Positions 49,814-58,444 are shown, counted from the stretch's first letter. The stretch is DNA of 64,000 bases from RYN-230 sp963713815 (GCA_963713815.1 CAVQNH010000045.1:124001-188000); one strand, 5' to 3'. Notes: generated by a model from the letters alone, not told the origin. Numbers and translations are program-made.

Positions 49814-50440
49814 GTGTCCCCTGCCACCCGCCGGACCCTCCGCCTCGCCGGGGCGGGACGTGGCGCTGCGGTGGCCGCCGCCCTGGCGGTCAGCTCGGCG
49901 CTGGGAGTGGCAGGCTGTGCCACGGGCATCGCCGCCAGCACCCCGGCCAGCAACGGGCAGAGCTTCGTGGCCGGAAGCCCGGGGACCACCGAGTTCAAGA
50001 GCGGGACCGGGCCGGTCGCCCCGTCGGTCAGCGGCCCGGTCGTCGGTGGCGGGAGGCTCGCGCTCACCTCCTACCGCGGTCACGTCGTCGTGCTGAACTT
50101 CTGGGGCTCCTGGTGCACGCCCTGCCGCGCGGAAGCACCCAGCCTCTCCGCGCTGGCCACTGCGTTCAAGTCCTCCGGCGTCCGGTTCCTGGGCATCGAC
50201 ATCCGGGACAGCCCGGCCACTGCCGAGGCGTTCATGAGCGACTTCCGGATCACCTATCCGAGCCTGAACGATCCCAGCGACAACCTGGCCCTCGATTTCC
50301 GCGATACGGTGCCGCCCACCGGGATCCCGACCACACTGGTGATTTCACCCAGTGGCCGGATCAGCGCGCGGGTGATCGGCGAGGCCTCGTACAACGAGCT
50401 GAAGAGCCTGATCCGGCGGGCGGCGGCGGAGCCCGGATGA
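49814..50440 (+). CDS. TlpA/ResA-like thiol-disulfide lipoprotein
   Basis: A 208-residue exported thioredoxin. The signal peptide ends in the lipobox GVAGC; the active site is WCTPC (GSWCTPCRAEAPS) and the cis-Pro region is TGIPTTLVI. It probably keeps apocytochrome c cysteines reduced for heme attachment. It uses a GTG start with TAGGAGA upstream. Confidence 0.9.
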   Translation: MSPATRRTLRLAGAGRGAAVAAALAVSSALGVAGCATGIAASTPASNGQSFVAGSPGTTEFKSGTGPVAPSVSGPVVGGGRLALTSYRGHVVVLNFWGSWCTPCRAEAPSLSALATAFKSSGVRFLGIDIRDSPATAEAFMSDFRITYPSLNDPSDNLALDFRDTVPPTGIPTTLVISPSGRISARVIGEASYNELKSLIRRAAAEPG

Positions 50441-50475
50441 CCGTGACCGCAGCGCACCTCGACCCGGGGTGGTGA
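50437..50475 (+). CDS. 12-codon ORF at the position expected for ccdA
   Basis: An ATG overlapping the TlpA stop (ATGA) opens MTVTAAHLDPGW and then a stop, four bases before resB. In most related clusters ccdA, the reductant-carrying membrane protein, sits here. This could be a remnant of the ccdA start or a coupling mini-ORF. Confidence 0.25.
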   Translation: MTVTAAHLDPGW

Positions 50476-50479
50476 CCCG

Positions 50480-52141
50480 ATGACCGGACTGCGCGTCCCG
50501 CCCGGGGCGGGGAAGGCCGCCGGGCCCGATGAGGGTGCCCCGGCCCGGCCGCCCAGGAACCCCAGCCCGCTCGGGCTGGCCGGCTGGTCGCGCTGGGGCT
50601 GGCGCCAGCTGACCTCGATGCGCACCGCGCTGATACTGCTGTTCCTGCTGGCCGTGGGCAGCGTGCCCGGCTCGCTGCTGCCGCAGCAGGGCATCGACCC
50701 GGCCGCGGTGCAGCAGTACTACGTCTCACACCCGGCGCTGGCGCCCTGGCTGGCCCGGCTGTCGCTGTTCAACGTGTTCGCGGCGCCCTGGTTCGCCGCG
50801 ATCTACCTGCTGCTGTTCCTGTCCCTGGCCGGCTGCGTGATACCGCGCAGCGTCCGGCTGGCCCGCTCGGCCCGGACGCCGCCGCCGCCCGCCCCGCGCA
50901 ACCTGGCCCGGCTGCCCCAGTCCGCCCGGCACGAGAGCACCCTCGACCCGGCGGCCGCGCTCGACGCGGCGGCCGGCGTCCTGCGCCACCGCAAGTTCCG
51001 GCTGCGCACCGGGGACGGCTGGGTGTCGGCCGAGAAGGGCTACCGCCGGGAACTGGGCAACCTGGTGTTCCACCTGGCGTTGCTCGCCCTGCTGTGCTCG
51101 GTGGCCCTGGGCGGCCTGTTCGGTTACAAGGCCAACCGCCTCCTGGTCAGCGGGACCTCGTTCGCGAACACCGTGACGGCGCTGGACGAGTTCCACCCGG
51201 GACGGCTGGTCTCGTCGTCGGACCTCCAGCCGTTCACGATGACCCTGAACCGCTTCACCGCCTCCTACGTCACCTCCGGCCCGACCCGCGGCCAGCCGCT
51301 GTCGTTCAACGCGTACATGAGCTACACCGCGCAGCCGGGCGGTGCGGTCCGCCACGACAACCTGCGGGTCAATCATCCGATCAACGTGGACGGCGTGCGG
51401 GTGTTCATCATCGGCCACGGGTACGCGCCAGTCTTCAGGGTCACCGACGGCACCGGGAAGGTGGTCTTCGACCAGCCGGTCCCGTTCATCGCGGTGAACA
51501 CCTCCGGCCTCACCTCCCAGGGGGTGGTCAAGGTCCCGGACGCCCGTCCCGACCAGCTCGGGTTCGCCGGCGTGTTCCTGCCCACCGCGGTAGACGCCGG
51601 GGGGGTGCTGGAATCAGACTTCCCGGCCCCGCTCAACCCCCGGGTGAGCCTGATCTCCTATAAGGGCAACCTGGGCGAGGACAGCGGCCCGTCGCAGTCG
51701 GTTTACACGCTGAACACGGCCGGCCTGACCCAGCTGCCGCTCGCTCCCCGCCCGCTCGCGGCCGGCCAGTCGATCAAGCTGCCGGGCGGGGCCGGAACGC
51801 TCACGTTCACCGGCTACCGGCAGTGGATCAGCCTGGCCATCACCTACGACCCGGGGCAGCTGCCCGCACTGATCTGCGGACTGGCCGCGCTGGCCGGCCT
51901 GCTCCTGTCCTTCTTCGTCCGTCGCCGCCGGGTGTTCGTGCGGGCCTACCCGGGCCCGGACGGCCAGACCGTCGTGGACGTGGGGGGCCTGGCCCGGTCC
52001 GACCCGGCGGGCGGCTTCGACGAGGAGTTCACCGGGCTGACCGCTGCCCTCCAGGCAGCGAGCGCGGGGAGCCCCCGTACGGACCCAGCCCGCACCCCGA
52101 TCCCATCCCTCACTACCACCACCGAGGGGAAGTCAGACTGA
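50480..52141 (+). CDS. resB: Cytochrome c biogenesis protein ResB
   Basis: A 553-residue membrane protein of system II heme attachment. Helices lie at about 48-66, 105-122 and 195-215, then a large extracytoplasmic beta domain (about 220-450) and a last helix at about 458-477 before a cytoplasmic tail. Landmarks are SMRTALILLFLLAVGSVPGS and NHPINVDGVRVFIIGHGYAP. It overlaps ccsB by one base. Confidence 0.92.
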   Translation: MTGLRVPPGAGKAAGPDEGAPARPPRNPSPLGLAGWSRWGWRQLTSMRTALILLFLLAVGSVPGSLLPQQGIDPAAVQQYYVSHPALAPWLARLSLFNVFAAPWFAAIYLLLFLSLAGCVIPRSVRLARSARTPPPPAPRNLARLPQSARHESTLDPAAALDAAAGVLRHRKFRLRTGDGWVSAEKGYRRELGNLVFHLALLALLCSVALGGLFGYKANRLLVSGTSFANTVTALDEFHPGRLVSSSDLQPFTMTLNRFTASYVTSGPTRGQPLSFNAYMSYTAQPGGAVRHDNLRVNHPINVDGVRVFIIGHGYAPVFRVTDGTGKVVFDQPVPFIAVNTSGLTSQGVVKVPDARPDQLGFAGVFLPTAVDAGGVLESDFPAPLNPRVSLISYKGNLGEDSGPSQSVYTLNTAGLTQLPLAPRPLAAGQSIKLPGGAGTLTFTGYRQWISLAITYDPGQLPALICGLAALAGLLLSFFVRRRRVFVRAYPGPDGQTVVDVGGLARSDPAGGFDEEFTGLTAALQAASAGSPRTDPARTPIPSLTTTTEGKSD

Positions 52142-53203
52142 TGCCCGACAACCAGGGCCTGTCCCATCTCAGTGATCACTTCCTGATTGTCGCCGTCGTG
52201 CTGTACTCGCTGGCGGTGATCGCGTTCGCGGCCGACTTCGCCTTCGGGCGGCGCAGCCCCGTGGTGACCCGCAGCCAGGCCGACGCGCCGGACCGGGTGC
52301 CCGCCGGTGTCGCCGCGGGCACCGGTGCGGCAGACGGCGCCCAGAGCGGCACGGGGCCGGGCACCACAGGACCGGGGCACCACGGGACCGGCCAGCCCGG
52401 CGGAGCCCGGCGGCAGCCGCCCGGGAAGCCCGGCCGCACCGGGCCTCCTGGTCCGGATCGCGCTCATCCTGACCACGGCCGGCCTGGCCCTGCACATCAC
52501 CGGGGTGATCACCCGTGGCCTGGCCGTGCACCGGGTCCCGTGGGGCGACATGTACGAGTTCGTCATCTCGGTGTCGTGCGTGGCGGTCCTGTTCTTCATC
52601 GGGCTCATGATCAAGTACCGGCCGTACCACCTCGGCCTGTTCTTCATGGCCCCCATCGTGATCATTCTGGGGCTGGCCCAGACGGTCATCTACACCCCGG
52701 CCGGCCCGCTGGTGCCCGCGCTGAACTCCTACTGGCTCGCCATTCACGTCACCGCGATGACCCTGGCCAGCGGGACGTTCATGGTGGGGGCGGTGCTGGC
52801 CATCGTGTACCTGTTCGCGGAGCGGCACACCAGGCGCGTGGCGGCCGGGCTGAGTACCACGTACGGCGAGGTGTTCCGGCTGCTGCCCAGCGCGGAGCGG
52901 CTCGACCAGATCGCCTACCGCACCGTGGTGTTCGCGTTCCCCATCTGGACCTTCGGCATCATGGCCGGAGCCATCTGGGCCGACGAGGCCTGGGGCCGGT
53001 ACTGGGGCTGGGACCCCACCGAGACCTGGGCCTTCATCACCTGGGTGGTGTACGCATGCTTCCTGCACGCCCGGGTCACGGCCGGCTGGCGGGGCCGCCG
53101 GGCGGCGTTCATCCAGCTGCTCGGCTTCGCCTGCCTGCTGTTCAACCTGCTGGGCGTGAGCTTGTTCATCACCGGCCTGCACTCATACGCCGGCCTGAGT
53201 TAA
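52141..53203 (+). pseudogene. ccsB: Cytochrome c biogenesis protein CcsB (ResC), frameshifted
   Basis: The ATG at 52141 opens a frame with the first helix (FLIVAVVLYSLAVIAFAADF) and a disordered linker. The remaining helices are in another frame from about 52440 onward: LVRIALILTTAGLALHITG, then the heme-handling WGDMYEF and WGRYWGWDPTETWAFITW. The length is 3n+1, so one extra base in the Gly/Pro-coding tract (about 52307-52440) accounts for the break. CcsB is needed for cytochrome c maturation with ResB, so a sequence error is more likely than a dead gene. Confidence 0.88.
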
Positions 53204-53234
53204 GCCCAGGGTGACCGGCCGGGCGGGGGAACCT

Positions 53235-53525
53235 TCAGTCGTCTCCGCCCGGCTCACGGTCACGCCGGATAACCCGGTCGAGCTCGCTGAGGAAGTCCGG
53301 ATCGTCGTCCGGGCCCCGGGGCGGGGCCCAGTCTTCGGACACCGGCGTCTCGGCTGGTGACACTCGGTCATCGGCGGAAGCGTATCGCCCGCGGCCCGCC
53401 GGATGCCGGCGGTAGGCAGCCTCGGCCGCTGAGCCCTCGGGCCGGGCCAGCCGTCGTGGCCACCGGGACCAGCACACCCAGAAAGCCAAGGTGAGCAGCG
53501 CAGATAGGGCACCGACCAGCCACAT
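53235..53525 (-). CDS. Small single-pass membrane protein of unknown function
   Basis: A 96-residue protein. One helix at about 2-21 (WLVGALSALLTLAFWVCW) is followed by a charged, probably disordered cytoplasmic tail ending in DDDPDFLSELDRVIRRDRE. The acidic-then-basic C-terminal pattern looks conserved. The ATG has TAAGCT six bases upstream, fitting a leaderless transcript. Confidence 0.65.
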   Translation of the reverse strand: MWLVGALSALLTLAFWVCWSRWPRRLARPEGSAAEAAYRRHPAGRGRYASADDRVSPAETPVSEDWAPPRGPDDDPDFLSELDRVIRRDREPGGDD

Positions 53526-53531
53526 GCGCGC

Positions 53532-53537
53532 AGCTTA
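53532..53537 (-). promoter_or_regulatory. Leaderless-type -10 hexamer of the small membrane protein gene
   Basis: TAAGCT on the minus strand, six bases before the ATG at 53525. Confidence 0.4.
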
Positions 53538-53690
53538 GCCGGAGCCGGGCCCGGTTCGTCAGTGAATAAGAGGAGTCGTTCGGTTACGGCATGGCATCCA
53601 TAACCGGTAACAGCAGGTAACGGGAGATGACGTTCGCGCTGTTTCGTCATACCCTGGCAGCCTGGCACGCGATCGCTGGGAGTGCGACTT

Positions 53691-54959
53691 ATGCGGCTGC
53701 GGCTCATCGATCGCGTTCGCCGGTACATCCGGCCCCGCCCGGGCGGATCGCGATCACGCGGTAGCACCAGGCCGGGCCCTCCGGCCCTGGGTCCTCCGGT
53801 GGTGGGTGCTGCCTCGGTGCCGCCCGCCGGCCGGCATCGCCGCGACCACGTGCCCGGCGCTCCCGGGCAGATTGCCGCCGCCGCACCCGTGACCACCCAG
53901 ACGGGCGAGGGACCCGGGCCTGCCGCGGACAGCGGGAGACCCGCGCCGGCGTCCCCCCGGGCCGGGTTGCCGCGCCGGATGCGCCCGGAGCCCCCCGGGA
54001 ACGCCGGTCCGGCCACCACCGGGTGGGCCGGCACCGGTCCAGCCAGCACCGGTCCAGCCAGCACCGGTCCAGCCAGCACCGGGCCGGCCAGGCGGGAAAT
54101 CCCGCCGCCCGCATCCGACGGCCCGGGAACCACCGGGACCGGGAGCAGGGAGACAGGCACCTCAGGGACGGGGAGCGCCCGGACCCAGGGGACCGGGGCC
54201 GGGCTCGCGCGGCCGTACGGCCCGGACCGCGCCGCGATCCGTCCGGCACCGGGACACGCCCGGGGGGCCGCCGCGCACGCTGCCGCGCCCGCCGCCCGCC
54301 GCCCGGCCGAGGCGGACGCGGCCAGACAGCCCTGGTATGAGGTCGCGCACGCCAAGCGGGTCGCCGAGGGCTACCAGAACTGCGGGCCGCTGGAACGGGT
54401 CCTGCGCCGGGAGTGGCCGCCCAGCAAGGTGCCGTCCGCCCCGGTGGTGCGCGCGGTCAACCGCCTCGCCGAGCTCCCCCTGATCATCAAGCAGATCCTC
54501 GCGGCCGGGGTGGACGCGATCCACGTGGGGGAGGGCGGCGTCCCGGAACTGGACGACATGTCGCGGCTGCGCGGCGTCCCGCTCCCGTCCGGCCGCGCGA
54601 CCTGGGACGCGTGCGCGGGCGCCTACGGCGAGAAGAAGATCATCGTGGGGTCGCGGCCCTCGTCCGCGCCCGACGTCATGTGCCACGAGGTCGGGCACGC
54701 CCTGGACGACGTCGACCGGGAGAAGGGCCGCTGGCAGTCCGACTCGAGCGAGTTCCGGCGGCTCTACGAGCGCTGCGAGGGATCCCTGGTCAGTGACTTC
54801 CACAAGCAGGCCGGTGATCTGGGCCGCCGCGAGTTCTTCGCGGACGCGTTCGCGGCCATCGCGTCCCGGCAGCGCCCGGCCCTCGTGGACATGCTCGGCG
54901 GCAACATCAGGACCGCTCTTGACGTAATGCTCTACTTCAATCTCCGCTACGGGCTTTAG
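53691..54959 (+). CDS. Anthrax-lethal-factor-like (ATLF/M34) zinc metallopeptidase
   Basis: A 422-residue protein. Residues 1-210 are disordered, Arg/Pro/Gly/Thr-rich, with no signal peptide; the catalytic domain is about 215-422. It has the zincin motif MCHEVGHALDD (His332, Glu333, His336) and REFFADAFAAI with Glu381 as third ligand. The 49-residue spacing from first His to Glu, and the EFFA(D/E)AF context, match Bacillus anthracis lethal factor. The Tyr that assists catalysis in lethal factor is not at the same spacing. The substrate is unknown; an intracellular or contact-delivered protease is possible. GGGAG precedes the ATG at 53691. Confidence 0.68.
   Translation: MRLRLIDRVRRYIRPRPGGSRSRGSTRPGPPALGPPVVGAASVPPAGRHRRDHVPGAPGQIAAAAPVTTQTGEGPGPAADSGRPAPASPRAGLPRRMRPEPPGNAGPATTGWAGTGPASTGPASTGPASTGPARREIPPPASDGPGTTGTGSRETGTSGTGSARTQGTGAGLARPYGPDRAAIRPAPGHARGAAAHAAAPAARRPAEADAARQPWYEVAHAKRVAEGYQNCGPLERVLRREWPPSKVPSAPVVRAVNRLAELPLIIKQILAAGVDAIHVGEGGVPELDDMSRLRGVPLPSGRATWDACAGAYGEKKIIVGSRPSSAPDVMCHEVGHALDDVDREKGRWQSDSSEFRRLYERCEGSLVSDFHKQAGDLGRREFFADAFAAIASRQRPALVDMLGGNIRTALDVMLYFNLRYGL
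54036..54080 (+). repeat. 3 x 15-bp tandem repeat in the zincin gene
   Basis: Three perfect copies of ggtccagccagcacc encode a (T)GPAS pentapeptide repeat in the disordered N-terminal half. Confidence 0.92.
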
Positions 54960-54970
54960 AGTGATCAGTG

Positions 54971-55243
54971 ATGGACGTTATCCAGCTGCCGAACGGGAAC
55001 CTCCTGGTTCCCGAGTCAGCCCTGGCTGACGACGGGCAGCTGATCGGCGACGGGTACGTGGAGATCGGTCCGGCCGACGCCGAGTACGACCGGCTGGCCG
55101 AGCGTGCGCTGACCGAGGACCAGCTCGAGGAACGCCGCCGCCGCTGGCAGGAAGGCGACGCGGAGCTGCAGCGGCAGTTCGCGGAGTACCGGGCCAGCCT
55201 CGGCGTGGCGCCCGGCCCGGTGCGGCGTCCTGACTCGGATTAG
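54971..55243 (+). CDS. Small protein downstream of the zincin (possible partner)
   Basis: A 90-residue acidic protein starting 11 bases after the zincin stop. It opens MDVIQLPNGNLLVPESALAD, has DGYVEIGPADAEYDRLAERA, and a helical charged middle (LTEDQLEERRRRWQEGDAEL). Small actinobacterial proteins with a similar beta-hairpin N-terminus exist but have no known function. The tight spacing suggests co-expression with the zincin, for example as an inhibitor, chaperone or substrate. Confidence 0.65.
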   Translation: MDVIQLPNGNLLVPESALADDGQLIGDGYVEIGPADAEYDRLAERALTEDQLEERRRRWQEGDAELQRQFAEYRASLGVAPGPVRRPDSD

Positions 55244-55257
55244 TCGGAAGAGCCCTG

Positions 55258-55467
55258 TTAGTCGGAAGAGCCCTGGTCCTGGCCAGTCCCGGCCTCGCCG
55301 CGGAGCAGAGCCCGCACCTCGGACTCGCGGAATCGGCGGTGTCCTCCGGGCGTCCGGATGCTGCTGATGCGGCCGGACGCCGCCCACCGGGTGACGGTCT
55401 TCGGGTCAACCCGGAACAGGGCAGCCACCTCGCCGGGTGTCAGGAGGCGCTCATTGCTGCCGTCCAC
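55258..55467 (-). CDS. bldC: Developmental transcriptional regulator BldC
   Basis: A 69-residue MerR-like single-domain HTH (LLTPGEVAALFRVDPKTVTR, GGHRRFRESEVRALL), nearly the same as BldC over the DNA-binding part. BldC binds direct repeats cooperatively and delays sporulation in streptomycetes. The GTG start has AGGAGGGG upstream. Confidence 0.93.
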   Translation of the reverse strand: MDGSNERLLTPGEVAALFRVDPKTVTRWAASGRISSIRTPGGHRRFRESEVRALLRGEAGTGQDQGSSD

Positions 55468-55575
55468 GCACGTCCCCTCCTGACCCGCCGTCCGGGCTCA
55501 TGATCGGGCCCTGTCCCAAGTGTGGCGACTAACGATGGTTTTCTCCCTAGTTTCCGTAAAACCGTGCCGCTCATC

Positions 55576-55581
55576 TAGGGT
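55576..55581 (+). promoter_or_regulatory. Leaderless-type -10 hexamer of the threonine-dehydratase-like gene
   Basis: TAGGGT, six bases before the GTG at 55588. Confidence 0.45.
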
Positions 55582-55587
55582 GATCGC

Positions 55588-56580
55588 GTGCAGCCGCTCG
55601 TGTCGATCGACGAGATCCGCGCCGCCGCGGCGGCCCTGGCCGGCGTGGCCGTCCGGACCCCGCTGGTCCCCTTCCCCCGCGCCGACCCGCCGCTGCTGAT
55701 CAAGCCCGAATCACTGCAGCCAGTCGGGGCGTTCAAGTTGCGCGGCGCCTACGCGGCGATGAGCGCGCTGCCCGCGGCGGCCAGGCAGATCGGGGTGGTC
55801 ACCCACTCCAGCGGCAACCACGGCCAGGCCGTGGCCTACGCCGCGGCGCTGCTGGGCATGCCCGCGGTGGTGGTGGTCCCGGACAACGCCCCGGCCGTGA
55901 AGGTGGCCGCCATCCGCGAGCTGGGCGCGGAGATCGTGGTCTCGGCGCCCAGCCTGGCGGCCCGGCTGGCCGCCACCCGGGACATCGCCACGCAGCGCGG
56001 GGCGGTATCGATCCCGCCGTTCGACGACCGGCGGGTGATCGCGGGACAGGGCACGATCGGCCTGGAGATCGCCGCCGACTGCCCCGGGGTGGACCTGGTC
56101 GTCGTCCCGGTGGGCGGCGGCGGGCTGATTTCCGGGGTCGCCACCGCGGTCCGCACGCTCTGCCCGGACGCGACCGTGATCGGCGTGGAGCCCGAACTCG
56201 CGGCGGACGCGCGCGACTCGCTGCAGGAGGGCCAGCAGGTGGCCTGGCCGCCCGAGTTCACCCAGCAGACCATCGCCGACGCACTCCGCGCCGACCAGGT
56301 CGGGGCGCTGCCGCTGCGGCACATGCTGGAGTACGTGGACGACATCGTCACCGTGACCGAGGGCGAGATCACCGCGGCAGTCCGGCGGCTCGCCCTGGAA
56401 GCGAGGCTGATCGCGGAGCCCGGCGGCGCGGTGGCGGTGGCCGCCTGCCTGCTGCGCCGCAAGGACCTGCCTGCTGCCGGGACCACCGTGGCCGTGCTGT
56501 CGGGCGGCAACATCGACCCCGGGATGCTGCTGGACATCCTGGGGAACGACCCGTCCGCCGGGCCGGACAGCGGCGAGTAG
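55588..56580 (+). CDS. Threonine/serine dehydratase-like PLP enzyme
   Basis: A 330-residue fold-type II PLP enzyme. The PLP lysine is in GAFKLRGAY, the substrate loop is SSGNHGQAVAYAA, and the glycine loop VPVGGGGLISG binds the phosphate. There is no C-terminal ACT domain, so it is a catabolic-type threonine ammonia-lyase or a serine racemase rather than the isoleucine-regulated IlvA. The transcript looks leaderless. Confidence 0.88.
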   Translation: MQPLVSIDEIRAAAAALAGVAVRTPLVPFPRADPPLLIKPESLQPVGAFKLRGAYAAMSALPAAARQIGVVTHSSGNHGQAVAYAAALLGMPAVVVVPDNAPAVKVAAIRELGAEIVVSAPSLAARLAATRDIATQRGAVSIPPFDDRRVIAGQGTIGLEIAADCPGVDLVVVPVGGGGLISGVATAVRTLCPDATVIGVEPELAADARDSLQEGQQVAWPPEFTQQTIADALRADQVGALPLRHMLEYVDDIVTVTEGEITAAVRRLALEARLIAEPGGAVAVAACLLRRKDLPAAGTTVAVLSGGNIDPGMLLDILGNDPSAGPDSGE

Positions 56581-56592
56581 GCTGGAGCCGCT

Positions 56593-56835
56593 ATGCGTTC
56601 CACCATCGCCTACACCACGGCGCGGATCCTGCTCTTCGTCGCCGTCACGGCCCTCCTGTACCTGGCCGGTGCCCGGGGCATTCTGCTGCTCGGTGCCGCG
56701 CTGCTGATCAGCGGCGTCGTCAGCTACGTGGTGCTGTCCCGGCAGCGGGACGCCATGTCCAGCGCGATCACGTCACGAATCCAGGGGTTCCGCGGGCGGC
56801 TCGACGCCGGCACCCGGGCCGAGGACGACGACTGA
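56593..56835 (+). CDS. DUF4229 family membrane protein
   Basis: An 80-residue protein with two helices (about 11-26 and 29-50) followed by VVLSRQRDAMSSAITSRIQG, typical of DUF4229. Its function is unknown. It lies 12 bases after the dehydratase-like gene. Confidence 0.85.
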   Translation: MRSTIAYTTARILLFVAVTALLYLAGARGILLLGAALLISGVVSYVVLSRQRDAMSSAITSRIQGFRGRLDAGTRAEDDD

Positions 56836-56841
56836 AGCGGG

Positions 56842-58401
56842 CTAGCCCCGGGTGTCGTCGGGCGGCAGCCAGCCGCCGTCGGTCAGCAGGCGCAGGACCG
56901 AGTCCAGCGCCTCCTGGCGGGTGAGCACTGACGTGTCGAGGACCAGGTCGGCGTCGTCCGGCTCCTCGTAGGGGTCCGACACCCCGGTGAAGTGGTCGAT
57001 CAGGCCCGCGCGCGCCTTGGCGTACAGGCCCTTCCGGTCCCGTGCCTCGCACACCTCGGCGGGTGTGGCCACGTGGATCAGCAGGAAATCGCCGACTTCC
57101 TGGACCGCGCGCCTGACCTCCTGCCGGGCCTGCGCGTACGGGGCGATCGGCGCGCAGATCGCGATACCGCCATGCCGCGCGACCTCGGTGGCCACGAACC
57201 CGATCCGGGCGATGTTCAGGTCCCGGTCCTCGCGGGAGAACGTCAGCCCGGCGGACAGCAGCGTCCGGACCAGGTCCCCGTCCAGCAGGGACACGGTCCG
57301 CTGGCCCCGCTCGGTCAGCGCGTCGCGCAGCGCGCGGGCCAGGGTGGACTTGCCGGAACCCGACAGGCCGGTCAGGAAGATGACCAGGCCCCGCTCGCGG
57401 CGCGGCGGCCGGGCCTGGCGCAGTTCCTGGGCCACCGCGGGCGGGGTGAACCACGCGGGCACCTCCACCCCGTGGTCCAGCATGTCCTCGAGCTCGCCAG
57501 ACGCCAGGTCGGTGCGCTCGGTGCCCGCCTCGATCAGGGACAGCGGCCGCCAGACCTCGGCGGCCGGGTCGTAAGCCCAGTCGCCGGGGGAGAGCACCGG
57601 GATGACCGGATCCGGCCGGGACCCGCCATCGCCCCCGCTGCCCGGCAGGCTGGCGGGCTCCAGCGGCTTCTCGGCCAGCAGATGCGTCGCCCCGTACGAG
57701 GCCGCGACGATCGCCCGCAGGGCCAGCTCATCGCGGACCCCCGCGTGGTAGGGCCGGAGCGGGACCGGGATGACCTGGGTGCCCGGCGGCAGGTGCCGGG
57801 CGGCGGCCTGCACCGTGCGCACCAGGGCGTCCGGGCGGCCCACGACCTCCGCGGGGCCGGCCACCATGGGCAGCAGCAGCAGCCGGGCCTTCAGCTGGCC
57901 GGCGGCGTGCCGGAGCTGGCCGATCTGGTGGCCGTGCAGCGGTGCGCTGGTGACGTAGGCCAGGACCGGGCCACCCGCGAGCTCGTCCCGCACCTCGGCG
58001 GGCGACCGGCGCAGGTGCCGGAACGGCCCATGCTCGGGCGGGCGGTACCCGGTCACCGGGCCACCCAGCCGGACCAGGCCCGGGGCGGTAAATGTCCGGT
58101 CCCTGATATCGAGCACGGCGAGCGGGGTGCCTTCCGGGTCCTGCAGCAGCAGCCGGCTCGCGTCCGGCTTGATGGCGCTGGCCGGCACCTCGAACGTCAC
58201 CGGAACCGGCCAGGGCGTGCCGTCCGGCAGCCGCCCGCTGGCCGTGACCGAGTCAGCCTCAGCGGCCGTCATGAATCCGTGCAGTGGCGGCAGGGCGCCG
58301 GACAGCAGCAGCTCCAGGTCCCCCAGCTGGCCTTCGTCCAGTGTCCAGGCCGGCAGGCCGATTATGTCCGCAGACAGCCCGGCAGGTGCCTCAGCGGTCA
58401 C
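56842..58401 (-). CDS. cysC: ATP sulfurylase-like / APS kinase fusion (PAPS synthase-like)
   Basis: A 519-residue protein. The N-terminal ~340 residues are related to ATP sulfurylase, but the nucleotide motif (normally QTRNPLHRAH) reads VTSAPLHGHQ, so activity is uncertain. The C-terminal ~170 residues are APS kinase: P-loop LTGLSGSGKST, DGDLVRTLLSAGLTFSREDR, CAPIAPYAQARQEVR. The product would be PAPS, the sulfate donor. The GTG at 58401 has GGAGGT upstream. It follows a methyltransferase gene by 43 bases. Confidence 0.87.
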   Translation of the reverse strand: MTAEAPAGLSADIIGLPAWTLDEGQLGDLELLLSGALPPLHGFMTAAEADSVTASGRLPDGTPWPVPVTFEVPASAIKPDASRLLLQDPEGTPLAVLDIRDRTFTAPGLVRLGGPVTGYRPPEHGPFRHLRRSPAEVRDELAGGPVLAYVTSAPLHGHQIGQLRHAAGQLKARLLLLPMVAGPAEVVGRPDALVRTVQAAARHLPPGTQVIPVPLRPYHAGVRDELALRAIVAASYGATHLLAEKPLEPASLPGSGGDGGSRPDPVIPVLSPGDWAYDPAAEVWRPLSLIEAGTERTDLASGELEDMLDHGVEVPAWFTPPAVAQELRQARPPRRERGLVIFLTGLSGSGKSTLARALRDALTERGQRTVSLLDGDLVRTLLSAGLTFSREDRDLNIARIGFVATEVARHGGIAICAPIAPYAQARQEVRRAVQEVGDFLLIHVATPAEVCEARDRKGLYAKARAGLIDHFTGVSDPYEEPDDADLVLDTSVLTRQEALDSVLRLLTDGGWLPPDDTRG

Positions 58402-58444
58402 GTTCACCTCCGTCTGGCGCCGCGCCCCCGGGCAGGCGCCCCGC

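Noticed and set aside
54971..55243. Classical antitoxin gene
   Set aside because: It has no DNA-binding domain or known antitoxin motif, so only a possible partner role is stated.
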